A stretch of 64,000 nucleotides of DNA from Sphingobacterium sp. N143. GTDB lineage: Bacteria > Bacteroidota > Bacteroidia > Sphingobacteriales > Sphingobacteriaceae. The translations under genes and the position numbers were made by a program. The stretch spans positions 310,001 to 374,000 of the forward strand of contig NZ_JACAIS010000001.1 in NCBI RefSeq assembly GCF_030325625.1, in the 5' to 3' direction. Shown here in pieces: positions 27,278-36,409 of the stretch. The first letter of the stretch is position 1. Every line of letters begins with the position of its first letter. The notes below the pieces were generated by a model that saw nothing but the letters and a program-made list of their open reading frames with translations, searched no databases and had not been told where the DNA came from.

Positions 27278-28384
27278 ATGGAAACTTGGTATCGTATAGA
27301 TCATAGCGATCAAGTAGATTCACCCGCATTGCTGGTCTATCCCGATCGGGTTGTTCAGAATATTGATCGGGCTTTGCGTTTTGTGAATGGGGATCCGAAA
27401 AGATTGCGGCCCCATATCAAAACCAATAAATGTGCAGAAGTCTGCCAGTTAATGATGGCCAGTGGGATACAACAATTTAAATGCGCAACTATTGCGGAGG
27501 CAGAGTTATTGGGTATTATTGGTGCAAAAGACGTGCTGTTGGCCTATCAGCCGGTTGGTCCGAAGGTTGACCGTTTTCTACAACTCGTGGAAGCCTTTTC
27601 GGATACACATTTTGCCTGTCTTGTCGATCATGTGGATGCGGCTCAGGAAATTTCCAACCGAAGCATGGACAGAGGGCATTGTGTTGATGTGTATGTCGAT
27701 GTCAATGTGGGGATGGGCCGTACCGGGATTGCTTTAGACAATATGGAGCGCTTGTTGATGGATATCCATCTTTTGCCGGGGCTTCAACTTGTTGGGGTAC
27801 ATGGCTATGATGGGCATATCCACGATAAAGATTACCAGCAGCGTGCGCAGCAATGTGAACGTTCGTATGAGATGCTTGAAACGGCCTATCTGATTGCTCA
27901 GGCAACGACTTCCAGGGCATTGACAAAAGTCATTGGTGGATCACCCAGTTTTCCTTTTCATGCCTCCAGGACGGATGTTGAATGTAGCCCCGGGACTTTT
28001 GTGTTTTGGGATTTTGGTTATGCTGAAAACTACCCGGAACAAGATTTTTTGATCGCCGCAGTACTTCTGACACGTGTGGTTTCCATTGTGGATAAAAAGC
28101 ATCTCTGCCTGGATCTCGGTTATAAGTCCGTGGCCAGTGAATCCCCCCAGCCGAGGGTAAAATTTTATGACCCGCGTATCGGTGCGATCAAGATGCAAAG
28201 TGAAGAGCATCTGGTCGTCGAAGTGGAGGATAGTTCCGACTTTAAGATAGGGGAGGCATTGTATTGCGTACCACGGCATATTTGTCCAACGGTTGCCTGC
28301 TATGGCGAGTTGCAGGTGGCTGGTGAGGGTAAGGACAGCCACACCTGGAAGGTGCTGGCCCGTAACAAAAAGATAAACTATTGA
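27278..28384 (+). CDS. D-serine dehydratase / D-threonine aldolase family PLP enzyme
   Basis: 368 residues from ATG at 27278 (an in-frame TTG at 27269 directly follows the RidA stop but is less likely). Alanine-racemase-like TIM barrel: the PLP lysine is Lys48 in RPHIKTNKC. The C-terminal beta domain has PRHICPTVACY, whose His-x-Cys is the metal-binding pair of DSD1-type D-serine dehydratases and D-threonine aldolases. Products would be pyruvate plus ammonia, or glycine plus an aldehyde. The RidA neighbour favours the dehydratase, which releases 2-aminoacrylate. Confidence 0.85.
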   Translation: METWYRIDHSDQVDSPALLVYPDRVVQNIDRALRFVNGDPKRLRPHIKTNKCAEVCQLMMASGIQQFKCATIAEAELLGIIGAKDVLLAYQPVGPKVDRFLQLVEAFSDTHFACLVDHVDAAQEISNRSMDRGHCVDVYVDVNVGMGRTGIALDNMERLLMDIHLLPGLQLVGVHGYDGHIHDKDYQQRAQQCERSYEMLETAYLIAQATTSRALTKVIGGSPSFPFHASRTDVECSPGTFVFWDFGYAENYPEQDFLIAAVLLTRVVSIVDKKHLCLDLGYKSVASESPQPRVKFYDPRIGAIKMQSEEHLVVEVEDSSDFKIGEALYCVPRHICPTVACYGELQVAGEGKDSHTWKVLARNKKINY

Positions 28385-28385
28385 T

Positions 28386-29477
28386 ATGTACGAATTTGAA
28401 ATGCCTTTTTTGGTAGATGCACACCTGGATTTAAGTATGAATGCCATGGAGTGGAACCGGGACCTTCGGTTGCCTATTTCAGTGCTGAACAGACGGGAGA
28501 TGGGTATGGATGATAAGCCGGATCGGGGGCGGGCTACTGTTACCTTTGAGGAGCTGCGCAAAGGCCATATTGGCTTGGTGGTAGCTACCCAGATTGCGCG
28601 CTATGTAGCACCAGAAAGCCCACTGCCGGGATGGTATTCCCCCGAGCAGGCCTGGGCCCAGACCCAAGCTCAGCTGGCTTGGTATAAAGCCATGGAAGCC
28701 GATGGTCAAATGACAATGATCAAAACAAAAACCGATCTGGATCAGCATCTTATGCTATGGTCCAGTGAAGAAAAGATTGAGGACAAACCCATTGGCTACC
28801 TCTTGAGTTTGGAAGGAGCTGATTCTTTAGTGGATTTAAGTTACCTTGATGTGGCCTATGACTATGGGCTAAGAGCCATTGGACCGGCACATTATGGACC
28901 GGGCAGATATGCCAATGGAACCGATTCTTCGGGAAAACTCAATGAAGAGGGGATACAGCTGCTTCAGAAGATGGAACGGTTGGGGATGATATTGGATGCG
29001 ACACATCTCAATGATGATGCTTTTTGGGATGCCATGAGTAGGTATAACGGTGCCATATGGGCCAGTCACAACAATTGTCGGAAATTTGTGGACCATAACA
29101 GGCAATTCAGTGACGAAATGATTAAAATTTTGGTGGAAAAACAAGCTGTCATAGGCGTTGCTTTGGATGCCTGGATGATGGTACCCAACTGGGTGCGGGG
29201 CAAGTCTGATCCTAAATCCAGCAATTGCTCCATGGAGATCATGGCCAATAATATTGATCATATCTGTCAACTGGCCGGCAATGTCAGCCATGTGGGTGTG
29301 GGAAGTGATCTTGATGGTGCTTTTGGGAGAGAACAATGTCCGTATGATCTGGAGACCATTGCTGATATACAGAAAGTTTTTGGTTTGTTGGCAAAACGCG
29401 GGTATACAGCAGAGGATCTCGAAAGAATCGCGTCCAAAAACTGGCTGAATTTTATGCGCAACGTACTGCCTGCCTAA
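28386..29477 (+). CDS. M19 membrane-dipeptidase-family dipeptidase
   Basis: 363 residues. The zinc-site motifs of renal-dipeptidase relatives are present: VDAHLDLSMN (His-x-Asp), SLEGADS, ATHLNDDAFWDA, WASHNNCR and GVGSDLDGAFG. M19 enzymes hydrolyse dipeptides, notably with a D-residue at the C-terminal position. No signal peptide is seen, so it should be cytosolic. The ATG lies one base after the preceding stop, so translation is coupled and it probably supplies D-amino acids to the same pathway. Confidence 0.9.
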   Translation: MYEFEMPFLVDAHLDLSMNAMEWNRDLRLPISVLNRREMGMDDKPDRGRATVTFEELRKGHIGLVVATQIARYVAPESPLPGWYSPEQAWAQTQAQLAWYKAMEADGQMTMIKTKTDLDQHLMLWSSEEKIEDKPIGYLLSLEGADSLVDLSYLDVAYDYGLRAIGPAHYGPGRYANGTDSSGKLNEEGIQLLQKMERLGMILDATHLNDDAFWDAMSRYNGAIWASHNNCRKFVDHNRQFSDEMIKILVEKQAVIGVALDAWMMVPNWVRGKSDPKSSNCSMEIMANNIDHICQLAGNVSHVGVGSDLDGAFGREQCPYDLETIADIQKVFGLLAKRGYTAEDLERIASKNWLNFMRNVLPA

Positions 29478-29559
29478 AAGAAAAAACAGGAAAAAATCCT
29501 GCATCGATGCTCTTGAAATAAATTATAATTTAGTAGCTAACACAGAAAATCTAATCCTT

Positions 29560-30795
29560 ATGACAGTCACTTTAAGACTCCAATTATCTTTAATGATGTT
29601 TTTGGAATATTTTATCAAGGGCGCCTGGTTTGTCACCTTGGGTACCTACCTGATAAAATCGTTGCATGCATCAGGTATGGAGGTGGCCAATATATTTTCC
29701 ACACAATCGCTGGGAGCTGTATTTGCGCCTTTTTTTGTAGGGTTTGTGGCCGACCGATATTTCAATGCTGAGCGTGTCCTTGCGGTGTTACACCTTATAG
29801 GTGCAGTATTGCTATATGGCATGTCTCAAGCTCCGGATGCCAGTCATTTCTATCCTTATATTTTTGTGTATTTCATGGCCTACATGTCATCACTTTCGCT
29901 TTCTAACGGGATTGCATTCCGACATATTGCCGACCCAAAAAAGTATTTTCCGGGTGTCCGCGTCTGGGGTACGATCGGCTGGATATGTTCGGGGCTGGTG
30001 ATCAGTTATTTATTCCGTTGGGATGCGCCTGAAGCCATCGCGCAGGGGGCATTGCACAATACTTTTATTATGGGGGCGGGGTGTTCACTTCTGTTGGCGT
30101 TATTTAGCCTGTTTCTGCCGAAGACTCCACCAAAGGTACGCCTTAAGGGAGAAAAATTTGATTTTGGAAAAGCCATTGGGCTGGATGCATTGGGCCTATT
30201 AAAGCAACGTAGTTTCCTGATATTTTTTGTCACTGCGATTGTGATCTGTATTCCAATCTCATTCTATTACCAAAATGCCAATCCATTTTTAGTTAATGTT
30301 GGTATGCCCAATCCTACGGCAAAAATGGCATTGGGACAATTCTCAGAAGCGATCTGCCTGCTGCTGATCCCCTTTTTCTTTCGGCACTTGGGCTATAAAA
30401 AAATGATCTTGCTGGGCATTGCAGCCTGGGCTTTGCGGTATATATTCTTTGCTTTTGGTGATGGTCAGGAAAAAGCCTATTTGCTGGTTTTGGGAATCAT
30501 TCTGCATGGTATCTGTTATGACTTTATGTTTGTCGTTGGTCAGATTTATACTGATCGTATCGCTGGTGCCAAATATAAATCTTCTGCACAGGGGCTTATT
30601 ACCATCGCCATGTACGGTGTGGGGATGCTTATTGGCTTTTGGGTGGCTGGAGCAGTATCCGATTATCTGAAAGCAGCATTTGCCGATCAATTTTGGGAAT
30701 ATCTATGGTTTATTCCGGCGGGCATATCACTGTGCTGTCTTCTGCTGTTTGCCGTTTTTTTCAAGGAAGAGAAGAGCCTACAAGCACATCTTTAG
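29560..30795 (+). CDS. NHS/MFS-type permease
   Basis: 411 residues and about 12 membrane segments. The N-terminus (LRLQLSLMMFLEYFIKGAWFVTLGTYL) and PGVRVWGTIGWICSGL resemble the nucleoside:H+ symporter family (NupG/XapB) within the MFS. In this operon it may carry a peptide or amino-acid derivative; the substrate is undecided. It follows the dipeptidase by 82 bases and ends ahead of an 18-bp hairpin. Confidence 0.8.
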   Translation: MTVTLRLQLSLMMFLEYFIKGAWFVTLGTYLIKSLHASGMEVANIFSTQSLGAVFAPFFVGFVADRYFNAERVLAVLHLIGAVLLYGMSQAPDASHFYPYIFVYFMAYMSSLSLSNGIAFRHIADPKKYFPGVRVWGTIGWICSGLVISYLFRWDAPEAIAQGALHNTFIMGAGCSLLLALFSLFLPKTPPKVRLKGEKFDFGKAIGLDALGLLKQRSFLIFFVTAIVICIPISFYYQNANPFLVNVGMPNPTAKMALGQFSEAICLLLIPFFFRHLGYKKMILLGIAAWALRYIFFAFGDGQEKAYLLVLGIILHGICYDFMFVVGQIYTDRIAGAKYKSSAQGLITIAMYGVGMLIGFWVAGAVSDYLKAAFADQFWEYLWFIPAGISLCCLLLFAVFFKEEKSLQAHL

Positions 30796-30885
30796 GATAG
30801 ATAGGGGGGACTTGTTGCCTTTATCAAGCCTAGGCACAGAAGGAATGCTTTTTGGACTAAGTGCTTGATGCAGGATGCACAAAAG

Positions 30886-30926
30886 GCCATATGCAGCACC
30901 TTGTATGGCAAGGTGCTGCATATGGC
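30886..30926. other. Perfect hairpin between convergent genes, no T-run
   Basis: An 18-base-pair perfect stem with 5-base loop (arm begins GCCATATGCAGCACC) between the MFS gene and the minus-strand small membrane protein. No T-run follows on either strand, so it is not a standard intrinsic terminator. Confidence 0.75.
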
Positions 30927-30938
30927 TGGCGTGATGGT

Positions 30939-31283
30939 TTAAATCATGTTAAACCATTCTTGATATTTTTCACCGATGAAAGGTAGTGCCTTTTTCTCCC
31001 CAGAAAAAGCAGCCAATAACCCCAGGATAAGTGCGATAAGTAGGATTACCCCAACGATGCTGATTGCGATTCCGCCAATTCCGGGTACAAAACGCAATAA
31101 ACCCAAAGCCATCCCTGTCACTGAAATTCCAATGCTCTGTCTGATATGGAATTGACCCAGTGATGTCTTTTCCTTATTGTTCATAATGATAGCCACAATA
31201 AGGCCGATTATTGTTAGATAAGAGATGATGGCAACGGTTTTACCATCATTTGATGAGGTGCTTTGAATAGGATTTCTCTCCAT
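30939..31283 (-). CDS. DUF4870/Tic20-like small membrane protein
   Basis: 114 residues with three hydrophobic segments (about 17-36, 53-72 and 76-97) and a soluble tail ending KYQEWFNMI. The motif ISYLTIIGLIVAIIMNNKEKTSLGQFHIRQS fits the DUF4870/Tic20-like family of small membrane proteins. Function is unknown. Monocistronic. Confidence 0.75.
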   Translation of the reverse strand: MERNPIQSTSSNDGKTVAIISYLTIIGLIVAIIMNNKEKTSLGQFHIRQSIGISVTGMALGLLRFVPGIGGIAISIVGVILLIALILGLLAAFSGEKKALPFIGEKYQEWFNMI

Positions 31284-31398
31284 GATCTGTATTCGATAAA
31301 ATGTTTGACTTAAATATATAAGGCAAATTTAGGAGAGATATCCCTTGTTTTCCTTAGCGGAATTCAGGGATATTTAATTTTGTACAACTTGATGGTCG

Positions 31399-33180
31399 TT
31401 ATCCTTCGACGCTTTCCAGGAGCTGTTTTTCGTGCAGTTCAAAATATTCCCCTCTTTTTTCCATTAATTCGAAATGCGTGCCCTGTTCCACAATTTCGCC
31501 CTGATCCATCACGAGAATATGATCCGCATTTTTGATCGTTGAAATCCGGTGAGCAATGAAAATACATGTTTTTCCCTGCATAATGCGACTTAATGAACGC
31601 AGGATTGTTTCTTCGGTCTTGGTGTCGACAGCCGACAGGCAATCATCAAAAATCAGTACTTTAGGTTCTTTTATCAATGCCCTGGCAATGGAAACCCGCT
31701 GCTTCTGACCGCCTGAAAGTGTAATTCCACGTTCGCCCACAGCAGTTTCGAAGCCTTGGTCAAAGGCTATGATGTTATCATATACAGCAGCATCTTTTGC
31801 AGCCTGTTCAACTTGTTGCTGTGTAAAATGATCAAGTCCGAAGCCTATGTTGTTGGCAATTGTATCCGAAAATAAGAATACGTCCTGTGGCACAAAACCA
31901 ATCTGTTGGCGCAGGCTTTTGAAATTGAGTTCTTTGATGGCATGACCGTCATAGTGGATGTTACCTTTATCGATATCATACATCCGGAGAAGGAGGTTGG
32001 CCAAAGTTGATTTTCCCGAACCTGTCTTCCCTATAATCGCGAGCGTCTTGCCAATGGGGATCTGGAAGGAGACATTCTTAATGGCATGGATACCTGTTTC
32101 AGGGTAAGTAAATGAGATGTTATCGACCTTGATGGCTCCGGCTATTTCGGCATCTATTTTACCGTTGACTATTGGAGATTCCGTCTTTAGAAATTCGTTA
32201 ATACGTTTTTGTGATGCGGCAGCACGTTGTACCAGCGAGGTCACCCAGGCCAAAGACATGGCCGGAAACGTCAATTGATTGACATAAATGATAAATTCGG
32301 CAATATTCCCTGCCGTTACTGTTCCTTTGGCTACCTCGATGCCGCCGATATAGATCGTGATGACCGTACTGAGTCCGATCAGCAAGAGAATGAGCGGGAA
32401 GAAGACAGCCTGTACTTTGACCAGGTCCAGCGCTGTATTGCGGTATATGGTGCTCTCCTTCTCAAATTCTTGCATTTTGTTTTGCTCCCGGGTATAGGTT
32501 TTGACCACACGTATCCCGGCAAAGGTCTCCTGTACGAACGAAGAAAGATTGGCCAGTTGTTTCTGTATCTTTAGACTACGTTTGTTGATGATTTTATTGA
32601 CAAACAGGATGATGACAGAAAGGACAGGAATAGGGGCCAGGGCGTAGGTTGCCAGCCGTCCATTGACACTATACATGGCATAAATGACCATGATGGATAG
32701 GACGATGGTATTGATCGCATACATAATGGCGGGCCCCAGGTAATTGCGCACCTGATTGACATCTTCCGTGGCACGGCTCATCAGGTCACCTGTATTATTT
32801 TTGCGGAAGAAGCCGAAGTTAAGCTCCTGGTAATGATTATAAATTTCGTTTTTGAGGTCGTATTCAATATATCTGGAGGTCAAAATAATGGTCTGCCGCA
32901 TAAAGAACAGGAAAATACCACGCAGCAAAGAAAGCAACAGGACCACAAAACCAAAAAATAATAGGCTGCTACCAAATACCTTATAAATGAGTTCCTGCCT
33001 GTCAAAGCCATCAAACAAACGGTATAGATAGATGTTTTCCTGAACCAAGTCAAATGCTTCACGAATGACTTTCGCGGGCAATACCCCAAAATAATTGGAT
33101 ATGATGACAAAAATGACCCCTGGAATCAGTTTCCAGCGGTATTTGTAAAAGTACTTATTTAAGTAGGCAAGATCCTTCAT
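31399..33180 (-). CDS. ABC exporter half-transporter (MdlA-like)
   Basis: 593 residues: six-helix membrane domain (1-330) and nucleotide-binding domain (340-593) with Walker A GKTGSGKST, signature LSGGQKQR and Walker B VLIFDDCLSAVD. The usual catalytic glutamate after the Walker B Asp is Asp (FDD instead of DE), as in the degenerate half of heterodimeric exporters such as MdlA. No partner gene is adjacent. Drug, lipid or peptide export is the family role. A -7 box lies 10 bases before the ATG. Confidence 0.9.
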   Translation of the reverse strand: MKDLAYLNKYFYKYRWKLIPGVIFVIISNYFGVLPAKVIREAFDLVQENIYLYRLFDGFDRQELIYKVFGSSLLFFGFVVLLLSLLRGIFLFFMRQTIILTSRYIEYDLKNEIYNHYQELNFGFFRKNNTGDLMSRATEDVNQVRNYLGPAIMYAINTIVLSIMVIYAMYSVNGRLATYALAPIPVLSVIILFVNKIINKRSLKIQKQLANLSSFVQETFAGIRVVKTYTREQNKMQEFEKESTIYRNTALDLVKVQAVFFPLILLLIGLSTVITIYIGGIEVAKGTVTAGNIAEFIIYVNQLTFPAMSLAWVTSLVQRAAASQKRINEFLKTESPIVNGKIDAEIAGAIKVDNISFTYPETGIHAIKNVSFQIPIGKTLAIIGKTGSGKSTLANLLLRMYDIDKGNIHYDGHAIKELNFKSLRQQIGFVPQDVFLFSDTIANNIGFGLDHFTQQQVEQAAKDAAVYDNIIAFDQGFETAVGERGITLSGGQKQRVSIARALIKEPKVLIFDDCLSAVDTKTEETILRSLSRIMQGKTCIFIAHRISTIKNADHILVMDQGEIVEQGTHFELMEKRGEYFELHEKQLLESVEG

Positions 33181-33190
33181 ATTACGAATA

Positions 33191-33198
33191 CAAAAGTA
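33191..33198 (-). promoter_or_regulatory. -7 box for the ABC exporter gene
   Basis: On the minus strand TACTTTTG matches TAnnTTTG, 10 bases upstream of the ATG, predicting a very short leader (about 6 bases). No clear -33 box. Confidence 0.5.
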
Positions 33199-33307
33199 GG
33201 ACTAATTCATCAAAATGCTTTATGATTTCAACGAAATTACTGTCATTAGGAAATCAAATGTTAAGTCATGGATAAAAAAAGTTGTTATGCACAACGAATA
33301 ATTTTCC

Positions 33308-33315
33308 TACTTTTG
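33308..33315 (+). promoter_or_regulatory. -7 box for the leucine-dehydrogenase-like gene
   Basis: TACTTTTG matches TAnnTTTG, with TTG at 33282-33284 about 23 bases upstream as a weak -33. A short inverted repeat GTTGT/ACAAC (33281-33295) overlaps this region. The leader would be about 40 bases. Confidence 0.55.
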
Positions 33316-33361
33316 CATCAAGTACCTTAAAAAATTAAAACAAATTAGAGTAGTACATTTT

Positions 33362-34441
33362 ATGTCAACATCTCAAAATTCTATTTTTGAATTGATGAGC
33401 CAGTCTGGCCATCAAAACTTATTTTTCTGTAATGATGAAATAGTAGGGCTGAAAGCTATTGTTGCTATCCATGACACCACATTGGGGCCAGCTATAGGCG
33501 GTGTTCGTATGCTGCCATATGAAACTACAGAAGAAGCTATTGAGGATGCTTTACGTTTATCCAAGGCCATTACCTATAAATCTGCGATCACCGGATTAAA
33601 TTTAGGTGGTGGGAGTGCGGTTATCATCGGCAACAGCCGTCTGGACAAATCGGAGGTTTTATTGCGCCGTCTGGGCCAGTTTATTGAAGGGTTGAATGGT
33701 AATTTCATTGCTTCACTGGATGTGGGTACCACCCAACGTGACTTAGAACATATTTATACAGAGACTGACCATGTAGCTGGTTTACCAAAAGCAATTCATG
33801 GAAGCGGTGTCGGTGATCCTTCGATCTTCGCTGCACAAGGTGTTTATTTTGGGATAAAAGCCTGCTTAAAGGAATTGTATGGATCAGAAAATGTTGCCGG
33901 TAAAAAGGTTATTGTACATGGCGTAGGAGGCGTTGGTGAGCGTTTGATCGCCATGTTGCGTGAAGAAAATGCCCGCGTTTACGTGAGCGACATCACCGAA
34001 GAGAAAATGCTTAAAGTGGCAGCGAAATATAAAGCCGAGCCAGTGCCATATAATGAGGTGTTTGATCATGAGTTTGACGTGTATTCACCTTGTGCATTAG
34101 GCGGAACCGTCAATCCGGAGTCGGCTCAGAAGATGCAGTGCAAAATTATTGCCGGTTCGGCAAACAACCAGTTGAAAGATGAGGTAGCGACAAGTACTAT
34201 CCTTCATGAAAGAGGTATATTGTACGCACCGGATTATTTGATCAATGCCGGAGCCTTGATCAGCTGTTATTCCGAAATTCAGAATTATGGTGTTGATCAC
34301 ACGGAATTTGTGATCAAAAATATATACAATGCGACCAGGGACGTATTGAAAAAATCAAAAGAAGAAAATATTTCTACTTTTGAAGCGGCCAATCGCATCG
34401 CGGAGAAACGTATCCAAGATATTAAAAAAATCAAAAGATAG
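33362..34441 (+). CDS. Glu/Leu/Phe/Val dehydrogenase family protein (leucine-dehydrogenase-like)
   Basis: 359 residues. The substrate domain carries IGGVRMLPY, ITYKSAITGLNLGGGSAV and ASLDVGTTQRDLEHI; the NAD domain has VHGVGGVGERLIAML. Length and layout fit leucine dehydrogenase, which deaminates branched-chain amino acids with NAD. Lys73 (carboxylate binding) and the Asp of the DVGT segment are present. The lysine expected in GGGK, the catalytic base of leucine dehydrogenase, is Ser85 here (AGT at 33614). The protein may be inactive, altered or regulatory. Confidence 0.85.
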   Translation: MSTSQNSIFELMSQSGHQNLFFCNDEIVGLKAIVAIHDTTLGPAIGGVRMLPYETTEEAIEDALRLSKAITYKSAITGLNLGGGSAVIIGNSRLDKSEVLLRRLGQFIEGLNGNFIASLDVGTTQRDLEHIYTETDHVAGLPKAIHGSGVGDPSIFAAQGVYFGIKACLKELYGSENVAGKKVIVHGVGGVGERLIAMLREENARVYVSDITEEKMLKVAAKYKAEPVPYNEVFDHEFDVYSPCALGGTVNPESAQKMQCKIIAGSANNQLKDEVATSTILHERGILYAPDYLINAGALISCYSEIQNYGVDHTEFVIKNIYNATRDVLKKSKEENISTFEAANRIAEKRIQDIKKIKR

Positions 34442-34501
34442 TCTTCAATCCAAAATCGTTCTTATTTATTATTTTATAAAAAATCGTTCTTTAAAATTAC
34501 T

Positions 34502-35449
34502 ATGTTAAACAGGAGACACCTGAGGGTAAAAGTAGTGCAAACGCTTTATGCGTACAGTCTTTCAGAAGACAAAGACATCAAAACATTTGAAAAAGCACTC
34601 TTAAAAAATGTGGATGAAGTCTATGAGATGTACATCTGGACACTGAACCTATTGGATGAAGTTGCTGATTATGTACTGATCGATGCTGAAGGTAGGGCCA
34701 ATAAATTTTTGCCTACCGAAAAAGACCTGTCTTTGACGACCAAGTTAAGTACAAATACTTTTATTGAGTCATTGAGACAGAATCCACAATATGCTGAAGG
34801 GGTCAAAAAATATAAGATTTCGTGGAGCTTTGATCCAGAGATCGTCCGTACGGTGTTTTTGCAATTAAAAGATTCCGAAGCCTATTTGGAATATTTACAA
34901 CAAGACGACCGTTCGATCGGAACAGAGAAAGATATCATTAAGCATATCTTTAAAAAGATTATTCTGAAATCACCGGTAATTGAACAGGTTTTTGAAGAGA
35001 AATTTATCAACTGGCCGGTAGATAAGGAAGTGCTACAAGCATTGATCGCCAAGACCTTTAAGAACTTTAGTTCAGAAGATCCGCGTAAAAATAAGCTTGC
35101 CGAAATCACGCAAAATTGGACGGATGATAGCGAGTATATCGTTGCGTTATTGGGGAAGACCATTCGCAATACGAATGAATATCAGAAGCTGATTTCTGAA
35201 AAAACAAAAAATTGGGAATCAGACCGTATCGCATTGATGGATACCTTATTGATGCGCATGGCGATATGCGAATTGGTGAATTTTCCATCTATTCCTGTGA
35301 AAGTAACAATAAATGAGTATATTGAAATCTCTAAGGTATTCAGCACATTGAAGAGCAATACCTTTATCAATGGTATCTTGGATAAAATATTGAACGATCT
35401 GAATCAGCAAGGAAGAATTCAGAAAGCGGGTAGAGGACTAAAGGATTAA
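34502..35449 (+). CDS. nusB: Transcription antitermination factor NusB (long form)
   Basis: 315 residues, more than twice the E. coli length but usual for Bacteroidota. The N-terminus MLNRRHLRVKVVQTLYAYS and C-terminal half (LMRMAICELVNFPSIPVKVTINEYIEISKVFSTLKSNTFINGILDKI, quoted in parts) are NusB-like; the central stretch is the extension. It binds boxA RNA with NusE for rRNA antitermination. It heads nusB-DUF1573-yajC. Confidence 0.92.
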   Translation: MLNRRHLRVKVVQTLYAYSLSEDKDIKTFEKALLKNVDEVYEMYIWTLNLLDEVADYVLIDAEGRANKFLPTEKDLSLTTKLSTNTFIESLRQNPQYAEGVKKYKISWSFDPEIVRTVFLQLKDSEAYLEYLQQDDRSIGTEKDIIKHIFKKIILKSPVIEQVFEEKFINWPVDKEVLQALIAKTFKNFSSEDPRKNKLAEITQNWTDDSEYIVALLGKTIRNTNEYQKLISEKTKNWESDRIALMDTLLMRMAICELVNFPSIPVKVTINEYIEISKVFSTLKSNTFINGILDKILNDLNQQGRIQKAGRGLKD

Positions 35450-35466
35450 AAAAATAAATTATTTGA

Positions 35467-35928
35467 ATGAAGAACTTAAGCAAATATTCAGTTGTAGCTT
35501 TGGCAGCAGTGTTTTTCTTTTCATGCGGAAATGCTCAAAAGGAAAACGAAGCGGGAACCAAGACCGGGAGTGAGGTGGTAGCGACAGACAGTCTTTCTAA
35601 AGCTGCGGCCCAATTGGGGAAGGTAGAATTTGAAGAGTCGGCATTTGATTTTGGTCAGGTAAAAGAAGGGGAGCAGGTAAAGCATACCTTTGTGTTAAAA
35701 AATACAGGTGATGCACCCGTTATCTTATCCAAGGTGACAGCCTCCTGTGGTTGTACACAGCCTGAGTTTTCAAAAAGCCCGATTTTGCCGGGGGGAACAT
35801 CAGATATTCACGTAACCTTCAATAGCGAAGGGCAGGTCGGTAAGCAACAGAAGATTATTACCATTCAGTCCAATGCTTCCAATGGCATGACCACAGTGCA
35901 GTTGAAAGGTGAAGTATTAGCGAAATAA
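35467..35928 (+). CDS. DUF1573 lipoprotein
   Basis: 153 residues. A signal sequence ends in FFSCGN, a lipobox-like Cys about residue 20. The DUF1573 domain follows (FDFGQVKEGEQVKHTFVLKN, then KVTASCGCTQPEFSKSPI), an Ig-like fold with the CGCT motif. Function is unknown; such proteins are abundant in Bacteroidota envelopes. It starts 17 bases after nusB and precedes yajC by 26. Confidence 0.85.
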   Translation: MKNLSKYSVVALAAVFFFSCGNAQKENEAGTKTGSEVVATDSLSKAAAQLGKVEFEESAFDFGQVKEGEQVKHTFVLKNTGDAPVILSKVTASCGCTQPEFSKSPILPGGTSDIHVTFNSEGQVGKQQKIITIQSNASNGMTTVQLKGEVLAK

Positions 35929-35954
35929 CAAATTATTAAACGATATAACAGAAG

Positions 35955-36272
35955 ATGAACACAGTATTATTACAAGCAGCAGGCGGAAATATGATGAGCT
36001 TTTTACCAATGGTCTTGATCGTCGTGGTATTTTATTTCTTCATGATCAGACCGCAGATGAAAAAGCAAAAAGAACATAAGAAATATATTGAAGAATTGGG
36101 CGTAAACTCCAAGGTTGTGACCACAGCAGGTATTCACGGACGTATTGTGGAAGTATCGGACACTACATTCCTAGTGGATGTAGGTTCTGGTGTGAGAATC
36201 CGTTTCGATAAATCAGCGATTGCGCTGGATGCATCTAAAGCAGCAAACACTGCAGAGAAAAGCGCTTCTTAA
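35955..36272 (+). CDS. yajC: Preprotein translocase subunit YajC
   Basis: 105 residues: one membrane segment (about 12-30, LPMVLIVVVFYFFMIRPQMKKQKE) and a soluble domain with VVTTAGIHGRIVEVSDTTFLVDVGSGVRIRFDKSAI. YajC associates with SecDF and SecYEG in the inner membrane. It is followed by an intrinsic terminator, then by the inserted segment that separates it from ybbR. Confidence 0.93.
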   Translation: MNTVLLQAAGGNMMSFLPMVLIVVVFYFFMIRPQMKKQKEHKKYIEELGVNSKVVTTAGIHGRIVEVSDTTFLVDVGSGVRIRFDKSAIALDASKAANTAEKSAS

Positions 36273-36298
36273 GTATTTTTTCCTAAACGTAATTGCAG

Positions 36299-36330
36299 GC
36301 CAATCTCGATAAGAGATTGGCTTTTTTTAT
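36299..36330 (+). terminator. yajC terminator
   Basis: A 9-base-pair stem (GCCAATCTC and GAGATTGGC), 5-base loop, then a T7 run. Confidence 0.88.
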
Positions 36331-36409
36331 TTTGTACTAATAATTTGATAATTGCAGCTCTATTTGTTTCAGTTCGTTGTTTCTATTGATAGGTTTTAAC
36401 AGTTTTGCA

